Positions 30,154-39,300 of a DNA stretch of 64,000 nucleotides are shown here, in pieces. The position numbers were made by a program, and so were the translations under genes. Origin of the DNA: Jeotgalibaca caeni (lineage in GTDB: Bacteria > Bacillota > Bacilli > Lactobacillales > Aerococcaceae); contig NZ_JARBEA010000002.1 in NCBI RefSeq assembly GCF_028863945.1, positions 1 through 64,000 of the forward strand, given 5' to 3'. The notes below the pieces were generated by a model. The model made no database searches. It was not told where the DNA came from and saw nothing but the letters and a program-made list of their open reading frames with translations. How positions within the stretch are numbered: the first letter of the stretch is position 1; the number at the start of each line of letters is the position of its first letter.

Positions 30154-30191
30154 CCTCAGTCATACCCAAAAATTCTAGGTATGAACTGAGG
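30154..30191 (-). terminator. Terminator of the CBS-ACT gene
   Basis: Stem CCTCAGT-CATACC (30154-30166) with GGTATGaACTGAGG (30178-30191), one bulge; on the minus strand it is followed by A then TTTTTT. Confidence 0.85.
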
Positions 30192-30210
30192 TTTCAGAAG
30201 TCTTCTTAAC

Positions 30211-30867
30211 TCATAAAGCTGTGGGATCTTTATACAAAATGGATCCTACCTCATATCCTTTGCTTTCTAAGTTGGTGCGGATGCCATCCACATCGTCGCT
30301 GTCTACTTGAATAATCACCTGGATGATATCCGATTTCCGGTAGACGGCTACTTGTTGGATGTTCATTTCCGCTTCATAGAAGAAATCTGTAATTTCTTCC
30401 AAGACGCCTTTACGGTCTTCTCGGATGTTCACTACAACGCGGACACCGGGTGTGTAAAAGCCGAGCACATCAACGAATGCATCAAAAATATCTTTCTCGG
30501 TAATAATCCCCACAATCTGATTTGTATTTTCTACGACCGGTAGAACTCCGATATTATTTTGACGCATCTTGATTGCTGCTTCTTCCAGCAATGCTTCCTT
30601 ATGGATCGAGATAATTTTTTTCTCCATAATATCGCCCACATTGGTTTTGTTCAGCAAATAATTGACCTCATGCATATCTAAGCTCGTCATGGTCGATGGC
30701 GTATTGCGTTCAATGACGCCTTCTGTTATCAAACCAATGATTCGGTTTCCTTCCACAACCGGAAGACGATGAATATTGTGTTGTTTCATTAAGTCCAATG
30801 CATCCAAAATTTTTGTTTTTGGATCAATGGTAATCACTTCTTTTGTCATATAACTATTTACATCCAT
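30211..30867 (-). CDS. CBS-pair protein with ACT domain (AcuB-like)
   Basis: A 218-residue cytosolic protein with two CBS motifs (about 7-58: MTKEVITIDPKTKILDALD; about 78-130: MEKKIISIHKEALLEEAA) and a C-terminal ACT domain (about 140-205: VRVVVNIREDRKGVLEEIT). CBS pairs bind adenine nucleotides and ACT domains bind amino acids. It begins three bases after livF, so it is the last gene of the branched-chain amino-acid transport operon and could sense amino acids or energy state for it. That role is inferred from position only. Confidence 0.85.
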   Translation of the reverse strand: MDVNSYMTKEVITIDPKTKILDALDLMKQHNIHRLPVVEGNRIIGLITEGVIERNTPSTMTSLDMHEVNYLLNKTNVGDIMEKKIISIHKEALLEEAAIKMRQNNIGVLPVVENTNQIVGIITEKDIFDAFVDVLGFYTPGVRVVVNIREDRKGVLEEITDFFYEAEMNIQQVAVYRKSDIIQVIIQVDSDDVDGIRTNLESKGYEVGSILYKDPTAL

Positions 30868-30870
30868 GGA

Positions 30871-31575
30871 TTAACCTCCTAGATATGCTTTCTGAACTTC
30901 ATCACTTTGCAGCAGATTTTTTCCTGTATCTTGTAGGACTACTTTTCCGGTTTCCAATACATACCCGCGATCCGCAATCTCCAACGCTACTTTCGCATTT
31001 TGTTCGATTAACAAAATCGTGGTGCCCTGCTTTTGAATATCTTGGATGATACGGAAAATTTCTTTGATAAAGATAGGAGCTAATCCCATCGATGGTTCAT
31101 CGAGCAGTAATAGTTTTGGCTTCGCCATGAGCGCCCGTCCCATTGCCAGCATTTGTTGTTCGCCGCCTGACAAAGTGGCTGCATCCTGATTCTTCCGTTC
31201 CGCTAAAATAGGAAACCGTTCAAACACGATATCTAAATCGGCCGCAAAATTTTCGCGGTCTTTCCGAGTGAAACTTCCTAAGTCAAGATTTTCCTGAACG
31301 GTTAATCCTTTGAATACATGACGGCCTTCGGGAACTTGAACCAGGCCTTGCTTCACAATTTTTTGAGAAGGAGTCTTTACCAAGTCTTGATCCAGATACG
31401 TAATGGTTCCGGAGGATGGCCGAACCAAGCCCGAGATTGTGCGCAAAATGGTGGATTTCCCAGCTCCATTTGCGCCAATTAAGGTAACAATTTCACCTTC
31501 GTTTACCGAGAAGGAGACCTCTTTTACAGCCTGAATCATGCCATATTGGACGGATAGATTTTCTACTTTCAGCAT
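30871..31575 (-). CDS. livF: Branched-chain amino acid ABC transporter ATPase LivF
   Basis: A 234-residue ATPase with Walker A GANGAGKST, signature LSGGEQQM and Walker B LLLLDEP. LivF-type features are LVQVPEGRHVFKGLTVQENL and the short C-terminus. It powers uptake of leucine, isoleucine and valine with LivG, LivM, LivH and LivJ. Two bases after livG. Confidence 0.93.
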   Translation of the reverse strand: MLKVENLSVQYGMIQAVKEVSFSVNEGEIVTLIGANGAGKSTILRTISGLVRPSSGTITYLDQDLVKTPSQKIVKQGLVQVPEGRHVFKGLTVQENLDLGSFTRKDRENFAADLDIVFERFPILAERKNQDAATLSGGEQQMLAMGRALMAKPKLLLLDEPSMGLAPIFIKEIFRIIQDIQKQGTTILLIEQNAKVALEIADRGYVLETGKVVLQDTGKNLLQSDEVQKAYLGG

Positions 31576-31577
31576 CG

Positions 31578-32351
31578 TTATTCTCCTCCTAAATAGGCTT
31601 TAATGACGGCTGGATTTTTTTGTATTTCCTGAGGGGTTCCTTCAGCAATCAAGCGTCCATATTCCAAACAGTAGATCCGCTCACAAACACCCATTACTAA
31701 GGACATATCATGTTCAATCAATACGACGGTAATCTTAAAATCACGTTGGACTTGACGAATTAGTTCGGTCAATTCTGCCGTTTCTTGTGGATTCATTCCT
31801 GCAGCCGGTTCGTCTAAGAACAATATTTTGGGTTGGGTAGCCAGAGCGCGCACAATTTCCAAGCGGCGTTGTTCTCCATAAGGGAGGTTTCTTGCCAAGG
31901 TTTCTTGCTTGTCTTCCAAGTTGAAGATCCGCAACAATTCTGCTGCCCGTTGACGCAGTTCTACATCGTTTTGATAGTAGCGCGGGGTTCGCAGCAAACT
32001 GTGGAAAACGCCAACCCCTTTCTTGCTGTGCAAGGCAACCAATACATTGTCCATCACCGTTAAATCACGGAACAAGCGGATGTTTTGGAAGGTTCGTGCT
32101 AAGCCTAGGTCGGTAATGACGTATGGTTTCTTGCCGTTTAGTTTGGTTTTCTTGCCGTCTGTTTCTACGACAATTTCTCCTTCAGACGGTTCATAGACCC
32201 CTGTTAAAAGGTTAAAGAAAGTCGTTTTCCCAGCTCCATTAGGTCCAATCAATCCTACTAATTCGTTCTCTTCTAAATGGAAGTTTACATTGGCAAGAGC
32301 AGCTAGACCACCGAAGTTTTTGGTTAAGTCAGTTACTTCTAATAGACTCAT
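31578..32351 (-). CDS. livG: Branched-chain amino acid ABC transporter ATPase LivG
   Basis: A 257-residue ATPase with Walker A GPNGAGKTT and the LivG signature region GLARTFQNIRLF and ILFLDEPAAGMNPQET. The usual LSGGQ-like signature is LPYGEQRRLEI, typical of LivG. Overlaps livM by 4 bases. Confidence 0.93.
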   Translation of the reverse strand: MSLLEVTDLTKNFGGLAALANVNFHLEENELVGLIGPNGAGKTTFFNLLTGVYEPSEGEIVVETDGKKTKLNGKKPYVITDLGLARTFQNIRLFRDLTVMDNVLVALHSKKGVGVFHSLLRTPRYYQNDVELRQRAAELLRIFNLEDKQETLARNLPYGEQRRLEIVRALATQPKILFLDEPAAGMNPQETAELTELIRQVQRDFKITVVLIEHDMSLVMGVCERIYCLEYGRLIAEGTPQEIQKNPAVIKAYLGGE

Positions 32352-33319
32352 CTGCTTCCCTCCTTTTTCTTACGATTAAGCAGGCCTGAAATTGTGAATT
32401 CGCGGTTTCCTAGTAAACCGCCTGGACGAAAGACCATAATGGCAATCAATGCGATTGCATAAAAAATCATCCGCATTTCCCCAACGGTCTGCAAGGCAGT
32501 ATTCAAGATACCCAGTACAATTGCTGCCACAAACGTTCCTGTGGTACTGCCAATTCCACCGAACACCACAATGATCAACACATCAATCGAACGTTGGAAG
32601 GTGAAATCGCTCGGGTTAATGACACTAAAGAATGTGCCGTACAACGACCCTGCGATGCTGGCAGTAGCTGCTCCGATCATGAAGGCCGTCACTTTATACA
32701 ACGTCGTATTGACCCCCATTGATTCAGCAGCAATCTCGTCTTCACGAATGGAAACGGTCGCTCTTCCTGGGCTACTTTTTATATAGTTGACTGTAATAAT
32801 CGTTGTAATTACGACGATTGCGAACGTCAGCATGATAAAGGATAAGTTGGATTCGAACGGAAAAGGAATCCCCGTAATTCCTCTTGCACCATTGGTTAAA
32901 TCTGGTAAGTTGATAATGAGTATTCGGATAATCTCAGATACCCCAAGTGTAGCAATTGCTAAGTAGTCTCCCTTTAAGCGCAAGGTAGGAACACCGACAA
33001 TGAGTGCCGCAAACATGGCTAAGACCACACCGACTACCAAGCCGAGCAAGAAACCTGGAATTCCTTCCACCATCTCGCCCACAACCGCACCACTATAAGC
33101 CCCAATCGCCATGAAACCAGCATGCCCTAAGGAAAACTGTCCAGAGAAGCCAATGACCAAGTTTAAGCCGACCGCTAAAATCATGTTAATCAAGATGGAC
33201 ATCAAGGTTATTTGATGGAAGGAAGAGATGGTGTTGGTACTGATGCCGAAGTAAAGCAGCAATCCGCCTAAGATAGTGAGGATGAGCCAACCTGCATTTG
33301 TTTTATTGAATTGTTTCAT
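32348..33319 (-). CDS. livM: Branched-chain amino acid permease LivM
   Basis: A 323-residue inner permease with about eight membrane segments. It carries SGQFSLGHAGFMAIGAYSGA and GDYLAIATLGVSEIIRI, and IREDEIAAESMGVNTTLYKV is the cytoplasmic loop that contacts the ATPases. Ten bases after livH. Confidence 0.92.
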   Translation of the reverse strand: MKQFNKTNAGWLILTILGGLLLYFGISTNTISSFHQITLMSILINMILAVGLNLVIGFSGQFSLGHAGFMAIGAYSGAVVGEMVEGIPGFLLGLVVGVVLAMFAALIVGVPTLRLKGDYLAIATLGVSEIIRILIINLPDLTNGARGITGIPFPFESNLSFIMLTFAIVVITTIITVNYIKSSPGRATVSIREDEIAAESMGVNTTLYKVTAFMIGAATASIAGSLYGTFFSVINPSDFTFQRSIDVLIIVVFGGIGSTTGTFVAAIVLGILNTALQTVGEMRMIFYAIALIAIMVFRPGGLLGNREFTISGLLNRKKKEGSR

Positions 33320-33329
33320 CGATTCTCAC

Positions 33330-34208
33330 CTATACTTTCTCTTTCGTATTTTTACCGAAGATTCCGGATGGCTTCACAATCAAGATCAAGATTAAGATCA
33401 GGTAGACTACTGCATCCTTAAACATGGATCCACCCAGTGCACTTACCATCGTTTCAATAATCCCGATCAAGTAGCCGCCGACCATTGCGCCCGGAATAAT
33501 TCCAATCCCACCAAATACGGCTGCAACGAATGCCTTCAGACCAGGCGTCACACCCATTAACGGATCGATTGAGTTATAGTAGATTCCTACCAGTACTCCT
33601 GCAGCGCCCGCTAGAGCAGATCCAAGAACAAAGGTAAATGAAATAACGTGGTCAATATTAATCCCCATCAATTGTGCTGCATCAAGGTCGGTACTCACCG
33701 CACGCATGGCTTTTCCCATTTTGGTATATTTCACAATGAGCTGTAGAGCGGTCATTAAAAAGATTGTTGTTAGAATAATCGTAATTTGTTGGGAACTGAT
33801 GCTGACGTTTCCGAGACTAAAAATCTGGTTTTCCAATGCACTTGGAAAGGATCGTCGTTCTGCACCCATTAAGTAAATCATGACGTTTTGCAATAAGTAA
33901 GATACACCGATCGCCGTAATCAACGTAGCAATCCGGGTTGCCCCGCGCAACGGTTTATAGGCAACCTTCTCAATCACCACTCCCAATATTGCACAAAATA
34001 CCATGGAAATAATCAGAGCAGGAATAAGACCTAAGCCTACTTCTTGGATCATGGTATAGCCGACATATGCTCCCACCATATAAATATCGCCATGAGCAAA
34101 GTTAATCAGTTTAATAATGCCATAGACCATCGTGTAGCCCAGTGCAATCAACGCATAGATGCTTCCCAGTGAAATTCCATTTAATAACTGCTGGAAAAAG
34201 CTCTCCAT
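33330..34208 (-). CDS. livH: Branched-chain amino acid permease LivH
   Basis: A 292-residue permease with about eight membrane segments, including GYTMVYGIIKLINFAHGD and KAMRAVSTDLDAAQLMGI. ATG 34208 is 7 nt after AGAGG; a GTG two codons earlier overlaps the site. It is separated from livJ by a hairpin that probably lowers read-through. Confidence 0.92.
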   Translation of the reverse strand: MESFFQQLLNGISLGSIYALIALGYTMVYGIIKLINFAHGDIYMVGAYVGYTMIQEVGLGLIPALIISMVFCAILGVVIEKVAYKPLRGATRIATLITAIGVSYLLQNVMIYLMGAERRSFPSALENQIFSLGNVSISSQQITIILTTIFLMTALQLIVKYTKMGKAMRAVSTDLDAAQLMGINIDHVISFTFVLGSALAGAAGVLVGIYYNSIDPLMGVTPGLKAFVAAVFGGIGIIPGAMVGGYLIGIIETMVSALGGSMFKDAVVYLILILILIVKPSGIFGKNTKEKV

Positions 34209-34256
34209 ATTCACACCTCTTTACTTTCTGTTTCTTCTTTTTCTTTTGATAATAAA

Positions 34257-34284
34257 AAGAGGCTGAGACACAACCCAGCCTCTT
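34257..34284 (-). terminator. Partial terminator between livJ and livH
   Basis: Stem AAGAGGCTG (34257-34265) with CAGCCTCTT (34276-34284), followed by TTTTTA on the minus strand. As no promoter is seen before livH, read-through must occur; the hairpin would keep the binding protein in excess. Confidence 0.75.
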
Positions 34285-34304
34285 ACTTATCCGTGTTTTG
34301 TCTA

Positions 34305-35471
34305 TTACGGCTTAACGATGGTGTGGTTTACTTCTTCTCCATCTTGAAGTTCGATTACATACGTGTTCTTGATTGGGTTATGATTTTCATCCAAAGAGAA
34401 GGTTCCTGTGATTCCTTCGAAGTCTGTCGTTTCAGCAATGGCTGCCGTTACTGCCGCTGGATCGGTAGAACCAGCTGTTTCGATTGCTTCAAAGAGAAGG
34501 TTCGCTGCATCATAAGCAAGTGCTGCGAAAGAATCCGCTTCTGCGTCATACTTTTCTTCATAGGCCGCTAAGAATTCTTGCAACGCGGGTTCCTCACTGT
34601 TTGGCGTGAAGTGACCGGTATAATACACATTGTCTACATTATCTGGACTAGCAAGTTCTAACAGTGTGCTGTTCGCAAATCCATCTGGCCCAAGAATTGG
34701 CTGGTCGATTCCCATTTCACGTGCTTGTTTGATTAAAAGTCCTGCTTCTTCATAATAACCAGGCAAGAAAATAACATCGAAGTCTTGTCCTTTGATTTTC
34801 GTCAAAATAGCGTTGAAGTCTGTGTCTCCGTCTACAAACGTTTGCGATTCTGTGATTTCTCCAGTGAAGACATCTTCGAACGCTTCTTTCAATCCAACAC
34901 CATAATCAGTGGAGTTGTCATACAAGATGACCGCCTTTGTCGCGCCGAGATCATTCTGAGCGAAGTTCGCTAACACTTCTCCCTGGAAGGAGTCTTGGAA
35001 GCAGACACGGAAGATATACTCTAGTACGGTTTCATCGTCTTCCATCGTTACCATATCTCCAGTTGCTGCTGGCAAGATGGCTGGAACGCCTGCACGTGTG
35101 ACAGCTGGTGTTTGAGCATTTGCGTCCCCTGTTGTTGCAGGTCCGATAATGGCAGTTACTTCATCTTCTGTTGCTAAACGTGTTGCGACGCTCGCAGCTT
35201 CTTGCGGATTGGAGGTATTGTCATAGAAGGCATAGCTTACTTCTTCACCCAACACGCCGCCTGCTTCGTTTATTAAATCGACAGCTAATTGGACCCCTTG
35301 ATTCATAGGTGTTCCGTAGGCACTCGCACCGCCTGATAATTCGAAGTTTCCTCCGATTGTAACGCCTTCTCCTGAAGCACCTTGCCCGCTTCCACTCTCT
35401 GCGTTACCGCCATTTCCACAAGCTGCCAATAGTGCCATTGAAGCTAAACCTACCAAATATTTTTTATTCAT
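34305..35471 (-). CDS. livJ: Branched-chain amino acid-binding lipoprotein LivJ
   Basis: A 388-residue type I substrate-binding protein anchored by lipobox LAAC (Cys18). The mature part shows IGGNFELSGGASAYG, the EVTAIIGPATTGD region and LYDNSTDYGVGL, as in Leu/Ile/Val-binding proteins. ATG 35471 follows GGAGGG by 7 nt. First gene of livJHMGF, with promoter, CodY box and cre upstream. Confidence 0.93.
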   Translation of the reverse strand: MNKKYLVGLASMALLAACGNGGNAESGSGQGASGEGVTIGGNFELSGGASAYGTPMNQGVQLAVDLINEAGGVLGEEVSYAFYDNTSNPQEAASVATRLATEDEVTAIIGPATTGDANAQTPAVTRAGVPAILPAATGDMVTMEDDETVLEYIFRVCFQDSFQGEVLANFAQNDLGATKAVILYDNSTDYGVGLKEAFEDVFTGEITESQTFVDGDTDFNAILTKIKGQDFDVIFLPGYYEEAGLLIKQAREMGIDQPILGPDGFANSTLLELASPDNVDNVYYTGHFTPNSEEPALQEFLAAYEEKYDAEADSFAALAYDAANLLFEAIETAGSTDPAAVTAAIAETTDFEGITGTFSLDENHNPIKNTYVIELQDGEEVNHTIVKP

Positions 35472-35553
35472 TTCTATTCCCTCCACCATTCGCCTTTTTT
35501 AACTATGTATCTGAGAGACGATGAGATGTCTCTCCTTAAATTTTAATGTTCAT

Positions 35554-35582
35554 AGTATAGAATATTCTGACAATTTAAGCAA
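35554..35582 (-). promoter_or_regulatory. liv operon promoter
   Basis: Minus strand -35 TTGCTT (35582-35577), 17-nt spacer, -10 TATACT (35559-35554). Leader of about 75 nt with a GAGAGAC/GTCTCTC hairpin near 35513-35535. Confidence 0.7.
35561..35575. promoter_or_regulatory. CodY box in the liv promoter
   Basis: AATATTCTGACAATT (minus strand AATTGTCAGAATATT) matches the CodY consensus AATTTTCWGAAAATT at 13 of 15 positions. It fills the promoter spacer, so CodY charged with branched-chain amino acids would block transcription, a fitting feedback on their uptake. Confidence 0.75.
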
Positions 35583-35636
35583 CCCGATTTTAGCATTTCT
35601 TTTAGCATTTCTTTTAGAAGGACGCGTTTTCATTTT

Positions 35637-35652
35637 TTGTTTACGCTTTCAA
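35637..35652. promoter_or_regulatory. CcpA cre site upstream of liv
   Basis: The minus strand reads TTGAAAGCGTAAACAA, a full match to WTGNAARCGNWWWCAW. It lies about 55 bases upstream of the -35, a place more typical for CcpA activation than repression. Binding itself is not shown. Confidence 0.75.
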
Positions 35653-35678
35653 AATGTGAGGTTGTGGTTAATAAAAAA

Positions 35679-35708
35679 AGGCAGCTAGTCAAAGCTGACT
35701 AGCTGCCT
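35679..35708 (-). terminator. Terminator of the YtxH gene
   Basis: Perfect 13-bp stem AGGCAGCTAGTCA/TGACTAGCTGCCT with a 4-base loop, then TTTTTT on the minus strand. Confidence 0.92.
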
Positions 35709-35722
35709 ACTATATTTACTTT

Positions 35723-36250
35723 TTAATATTCATTGAACTTTGCTCCTACATCCTTCAGCGCTTCGTCCAACTGATCGGCAGGAACGGTCTCGTCTGTAGT
35801 TGGCTCGAACGGTGTACCGTGAACATTTCCTACACCAGCCGCAGGATCGTCGGAAGCATCGGGAATGGTGCTGACGTCTGATACGACATCCGCTACCAGA
35901 TATTCCTCTTCTTCCTGTTCCATTTCACGTGACACTTCCTTGTAAGTATCCTTGAACTCCTCTTTCAGAGAACGAATCGGTTCTAAACCATTTTCTTTCA
36001 GTTTCGTGATTTGTTTTTGTAAACTAGCACGAAGCTCCTTCCCTGACTTAGGGGCAAACAATAAGGTGACTGCAGCAACTGTGACAGGGACGAATAACTT
36101 TTTGAAAAGGCTCGATTTCTGTGGAGTGGGAATCACAATTTGAACTTCTTTGGCTTGCTTCCAGTCAGGAGGCAATTGATTCTTCGCCATTTTCGATGCG
36201 GCGGACAATTGACCTTTTGTTTCATGCAAACTTTTTGCGATCTTATTCAT
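35723..36250 (-). CDS. YtxH-domain protein
   Basis: A 175-residue protein with one weak membrane segment (about 48-66, KLFVPVTVAAVTLLFAPKSG) followed by the YtxH signature APKSGKELR and a charged helical, then acidic tail. YtxH proteins are general-stress-associated in Bacillus but have no defined activity. Start ATG follows GAAGGAG. It is monocistronic. Confidence 0.8.
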   Translation of the reverse strand: MNKIAKSLHETKGQLSAASKMAKNQLPPDWKQAKEVQIVIPTPQKSSLFKKLFVPVTVAAVTLLFAPKSGKELRASLQKQITKLKENGLEPIRSLKEEFKDTYKEVSREMEQEEEEYLVADVVSDVSTIPDASDDPAAGVGNVHGTPFEPTTDETVPADQLDEALKDVGAKFNEY

Positions 36251-36346
36251 TTTGCTGCTCCTTCCATATCTCTCTGCATATCGTTATTGATACCCTTACT
36301 TTATACCAACAGAGCAGCATGCACAAAATGAAACGCTTTTTAGAAG

Positions 36347-39300
36347 TTACTCGACAGATTTCAAAGCTTCCATCATGTCCACGTTCTTCAATTTGTAATG
36401 CATAATGACCATTACAACAAAGGAGAAAATCAAGGTTAAGATGGCGGAGTACACATAACTTAACGGCAAAATGGTAATTGGGAACAACATGAAGTCCACT
36501 TCCACCATCTTCAATAGGATGGTCGCCAGCACATTACCGAAGCCAAATCCAACTAAAATACCGATCAAGGTTAGGATAAAGGTCTCCCGATAGATATACA
36601 TGCTGACTTCTAACGGATAGAAGCCCAACACCTTGATGGTTGATAGTTCACGAATCCGCTCTGAGACGTTAATGTTAGTCAAGTTGTATAAAACAACGAA
36701 CGCTAATGCGGCTGCTGAAATAATTAACACAAGAGTGATAATATCCAAACTTGCTAACGTATCAGCAAATGCCTGGTCTACCAAGTCCATAAAGGTAATC
36801 AACGCAACCGGTGCATTCTCCATCATTTCTTCCGCAAAGGTTGATTGCCACGCTGCATCTGCCTCGTAGAGTAACAAATCCCCACTAGGCTCAAATGATT
36901 CGGAAAAAATCGATTCATACAAGTCTGGTGATAGGTAGAGATAGTGTCCGGTATAGTTTTCGGTCACGGCTTGAATGGGAATGGAATACGTTGCTTCCTC
37001 ATCATCTTGTAGGACCACTTCATCTCCTGGCTCTACTTCTAACAAGATCGCTAATTTTTCTGAAATGATTGCTCCCTCATCGGTTAACTGATGAGAAACA
37101 TCTTTATCCCGTTCTTGCAAGCGAACGAAATCAGACAATTCTTCCTTCGTTTCTGGCACCATGACATTCACTTCTTGATTGCTGATCCCTGCTTTTTCAG
37201 CTCGGTAATTTGCAAGAAGAACCGGTAAATGCTGGAAAATTTCTGGATAAGACTCTACTTCTTCGATGTAGGTGTCCATTTGTTCGTTAGTTAAATCGGG
37301 TTGCAGCGCCACAATCGCATCATACTTCATAATTTCATCGAATTGTGTATCGGCAAGACCGGAAATGGAATTGCGCAATGCAAATCCAGTCAGAATCAAC
37401 GCCATACATCCTGCTACCCCAATCACCGTCATGGAGTTTCGTACCTTGTAACGCACTAAGTTCCGCACGGTAATCTTCGCGTTAAAGCCAAGATGGTTCC
37501 AAATAAACGGAATTCGTTCCAACAGCACTCTTTTTCCTTTTTTCGGTGCCTTTGGTCGCATCAATGCGGACGGATTTTCCCGCAAGCTGCGTGTTGTCGC
37601 TAGTAAAGCCGGTCCTACGGTACACAGAAGGGCAACGAGGAAGGCAATAAGAGCATAAGAAAGATAGTAATTAATCTCTACATCCGGCAAATTGTACAGC
37701 GAGCTATAGGCTTGGAAAATAATGGTCGGGAATAAATGATACCCCGCTAACAATCCAAGAGCTGTCCCTGCTACACAGGCAATTCCAGCATAGACGATGA
37801 ATTTCTTCGCAATATCGAAGTTGCTGTAACCAAGCCCCTTCATCGTACCCATTTGTTGCCGTTGTTCATCGACCATCCGTGTCATCGTTGTGAAGCTCAC
37901 TAACGCGGCAATCATGAAGAAGAAAACAGGGAAAATAGACGCAATTGCGGAGATCCGATTGGCATTGTCTCCATATCCTTCGTAACCTGGATTAATGGAG
38001 CGGTCTTGTACGAAGTAAACCGGCTCATCCAATTGTTGAAGTTCCTCGATGGCTTTGCTTAAGGCTACTTCACCTTCTTGAATCTCTTCTTCGGCGTCTG
38101 CTCGTTCTGCTTCAAAGGTACGCAACCCTTCCTCATATTCTGCCTCACCGGCTTCAATCTGAGCCAAGGCATCTGCTAGTGCAGCTTCTCCCTCGGCACG
38201 TTCTGCTGCTAATTGCTCCCGGCCACTATCCAACTGCACTTGGCCTTCTTCTAACTGCTTCCGTGCCGCTTCAAGCTCTGTCCGCGCCTGTTCCAGTGCA
38301 GCTCCTTGTTCAGCAAACTGTTGGTCAGCCGCAGCCACTTGTCCGCGAATATCTTGCATGGCCTTTTGCACTTCATTTTCTAAAACGGTTCGTGCTTCTT
38401 GAAGTGCTGCTGATTGGTTGTCTAATTCTTGAGCATTATCATCGACCAAACTTTTCGCTTGCTCCAGTTGTTGGCTTTGTTCCGACAATACACGTTCTCG
38501 CTCTTCCATTTGGTACGCAGCCAAAGCCGCTTCTGTTTGCGCCAAAGCATCCATTTGGGCAATGATTTGATTTTGAATTCCCTCTTCTTCTGCAATTGGC
38601 ACGGCGCTTGCTGGAATTTCTCCATTTAAGAACTGCAGAAATGGTTGATAGAGCAAGGTTACGTTTCCTTGTGCTTCGACTATTTGGCGGCGCTCTGCTA
38701 TCTCTTCTGGAGTCCATTCTTCGATTGGTTCCGCTATGTATTGGCGAATGGTTTGGAGTTGTGCTTGTCTGTTTGCGAGTGTTGCAGGCTGCTCACCCAA
38801 TGCTGCTCGGAGAGCCTCCACTTCTGCTAGAAGAGCCGCAGCGGTTTGCTTGTCCGCCTCCAATTGCGTTTTTGCTCCTTGCAGTTCTGCTTCTTGAGCT
38901 TCCAAAGTCTGGATGTGCATCTGCAATTGATTGCGGGCCATCGCAATTTCAGCTTCTCCCTCTAATACACGTTGAATTTGCTGTGCTAGTTGCTGCCCCT
39001 CTGGTGTTGGGAATGGATTCTGGGCTAGCTCTTCCAGCGTAGGAGCCCCTTCTGCCTGCTGCAAGAAGGTTTCCCGCTGCATGTCCCAGGATTCCTTAGC
39101 TGCTGCATATTCCTGCGCCCCGGCTTCCCAAGCTGCCAATCCTTCCTTATATTCCATCAAACCTTGATCAATCGTTGCTTGTTGGGCTGCGATCTCTTCT
39201 TCTGCTGCTTGTATTTCTGATTGAAAGAGGGCTAGATTTTCTTCATAGGTTGCTCGTGCTTCCTTTAGCTCTGTCTTGGCATCTGCCAGTTCTTGTTCTG

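Noticed and set aside
38179-39042. Open frames opposite the FtsX-like permease gene
   Set aside because: Leu-rich shadows of the Gln/Glu/Ala-rich coiled-coil codons on the other strand, without start signals.
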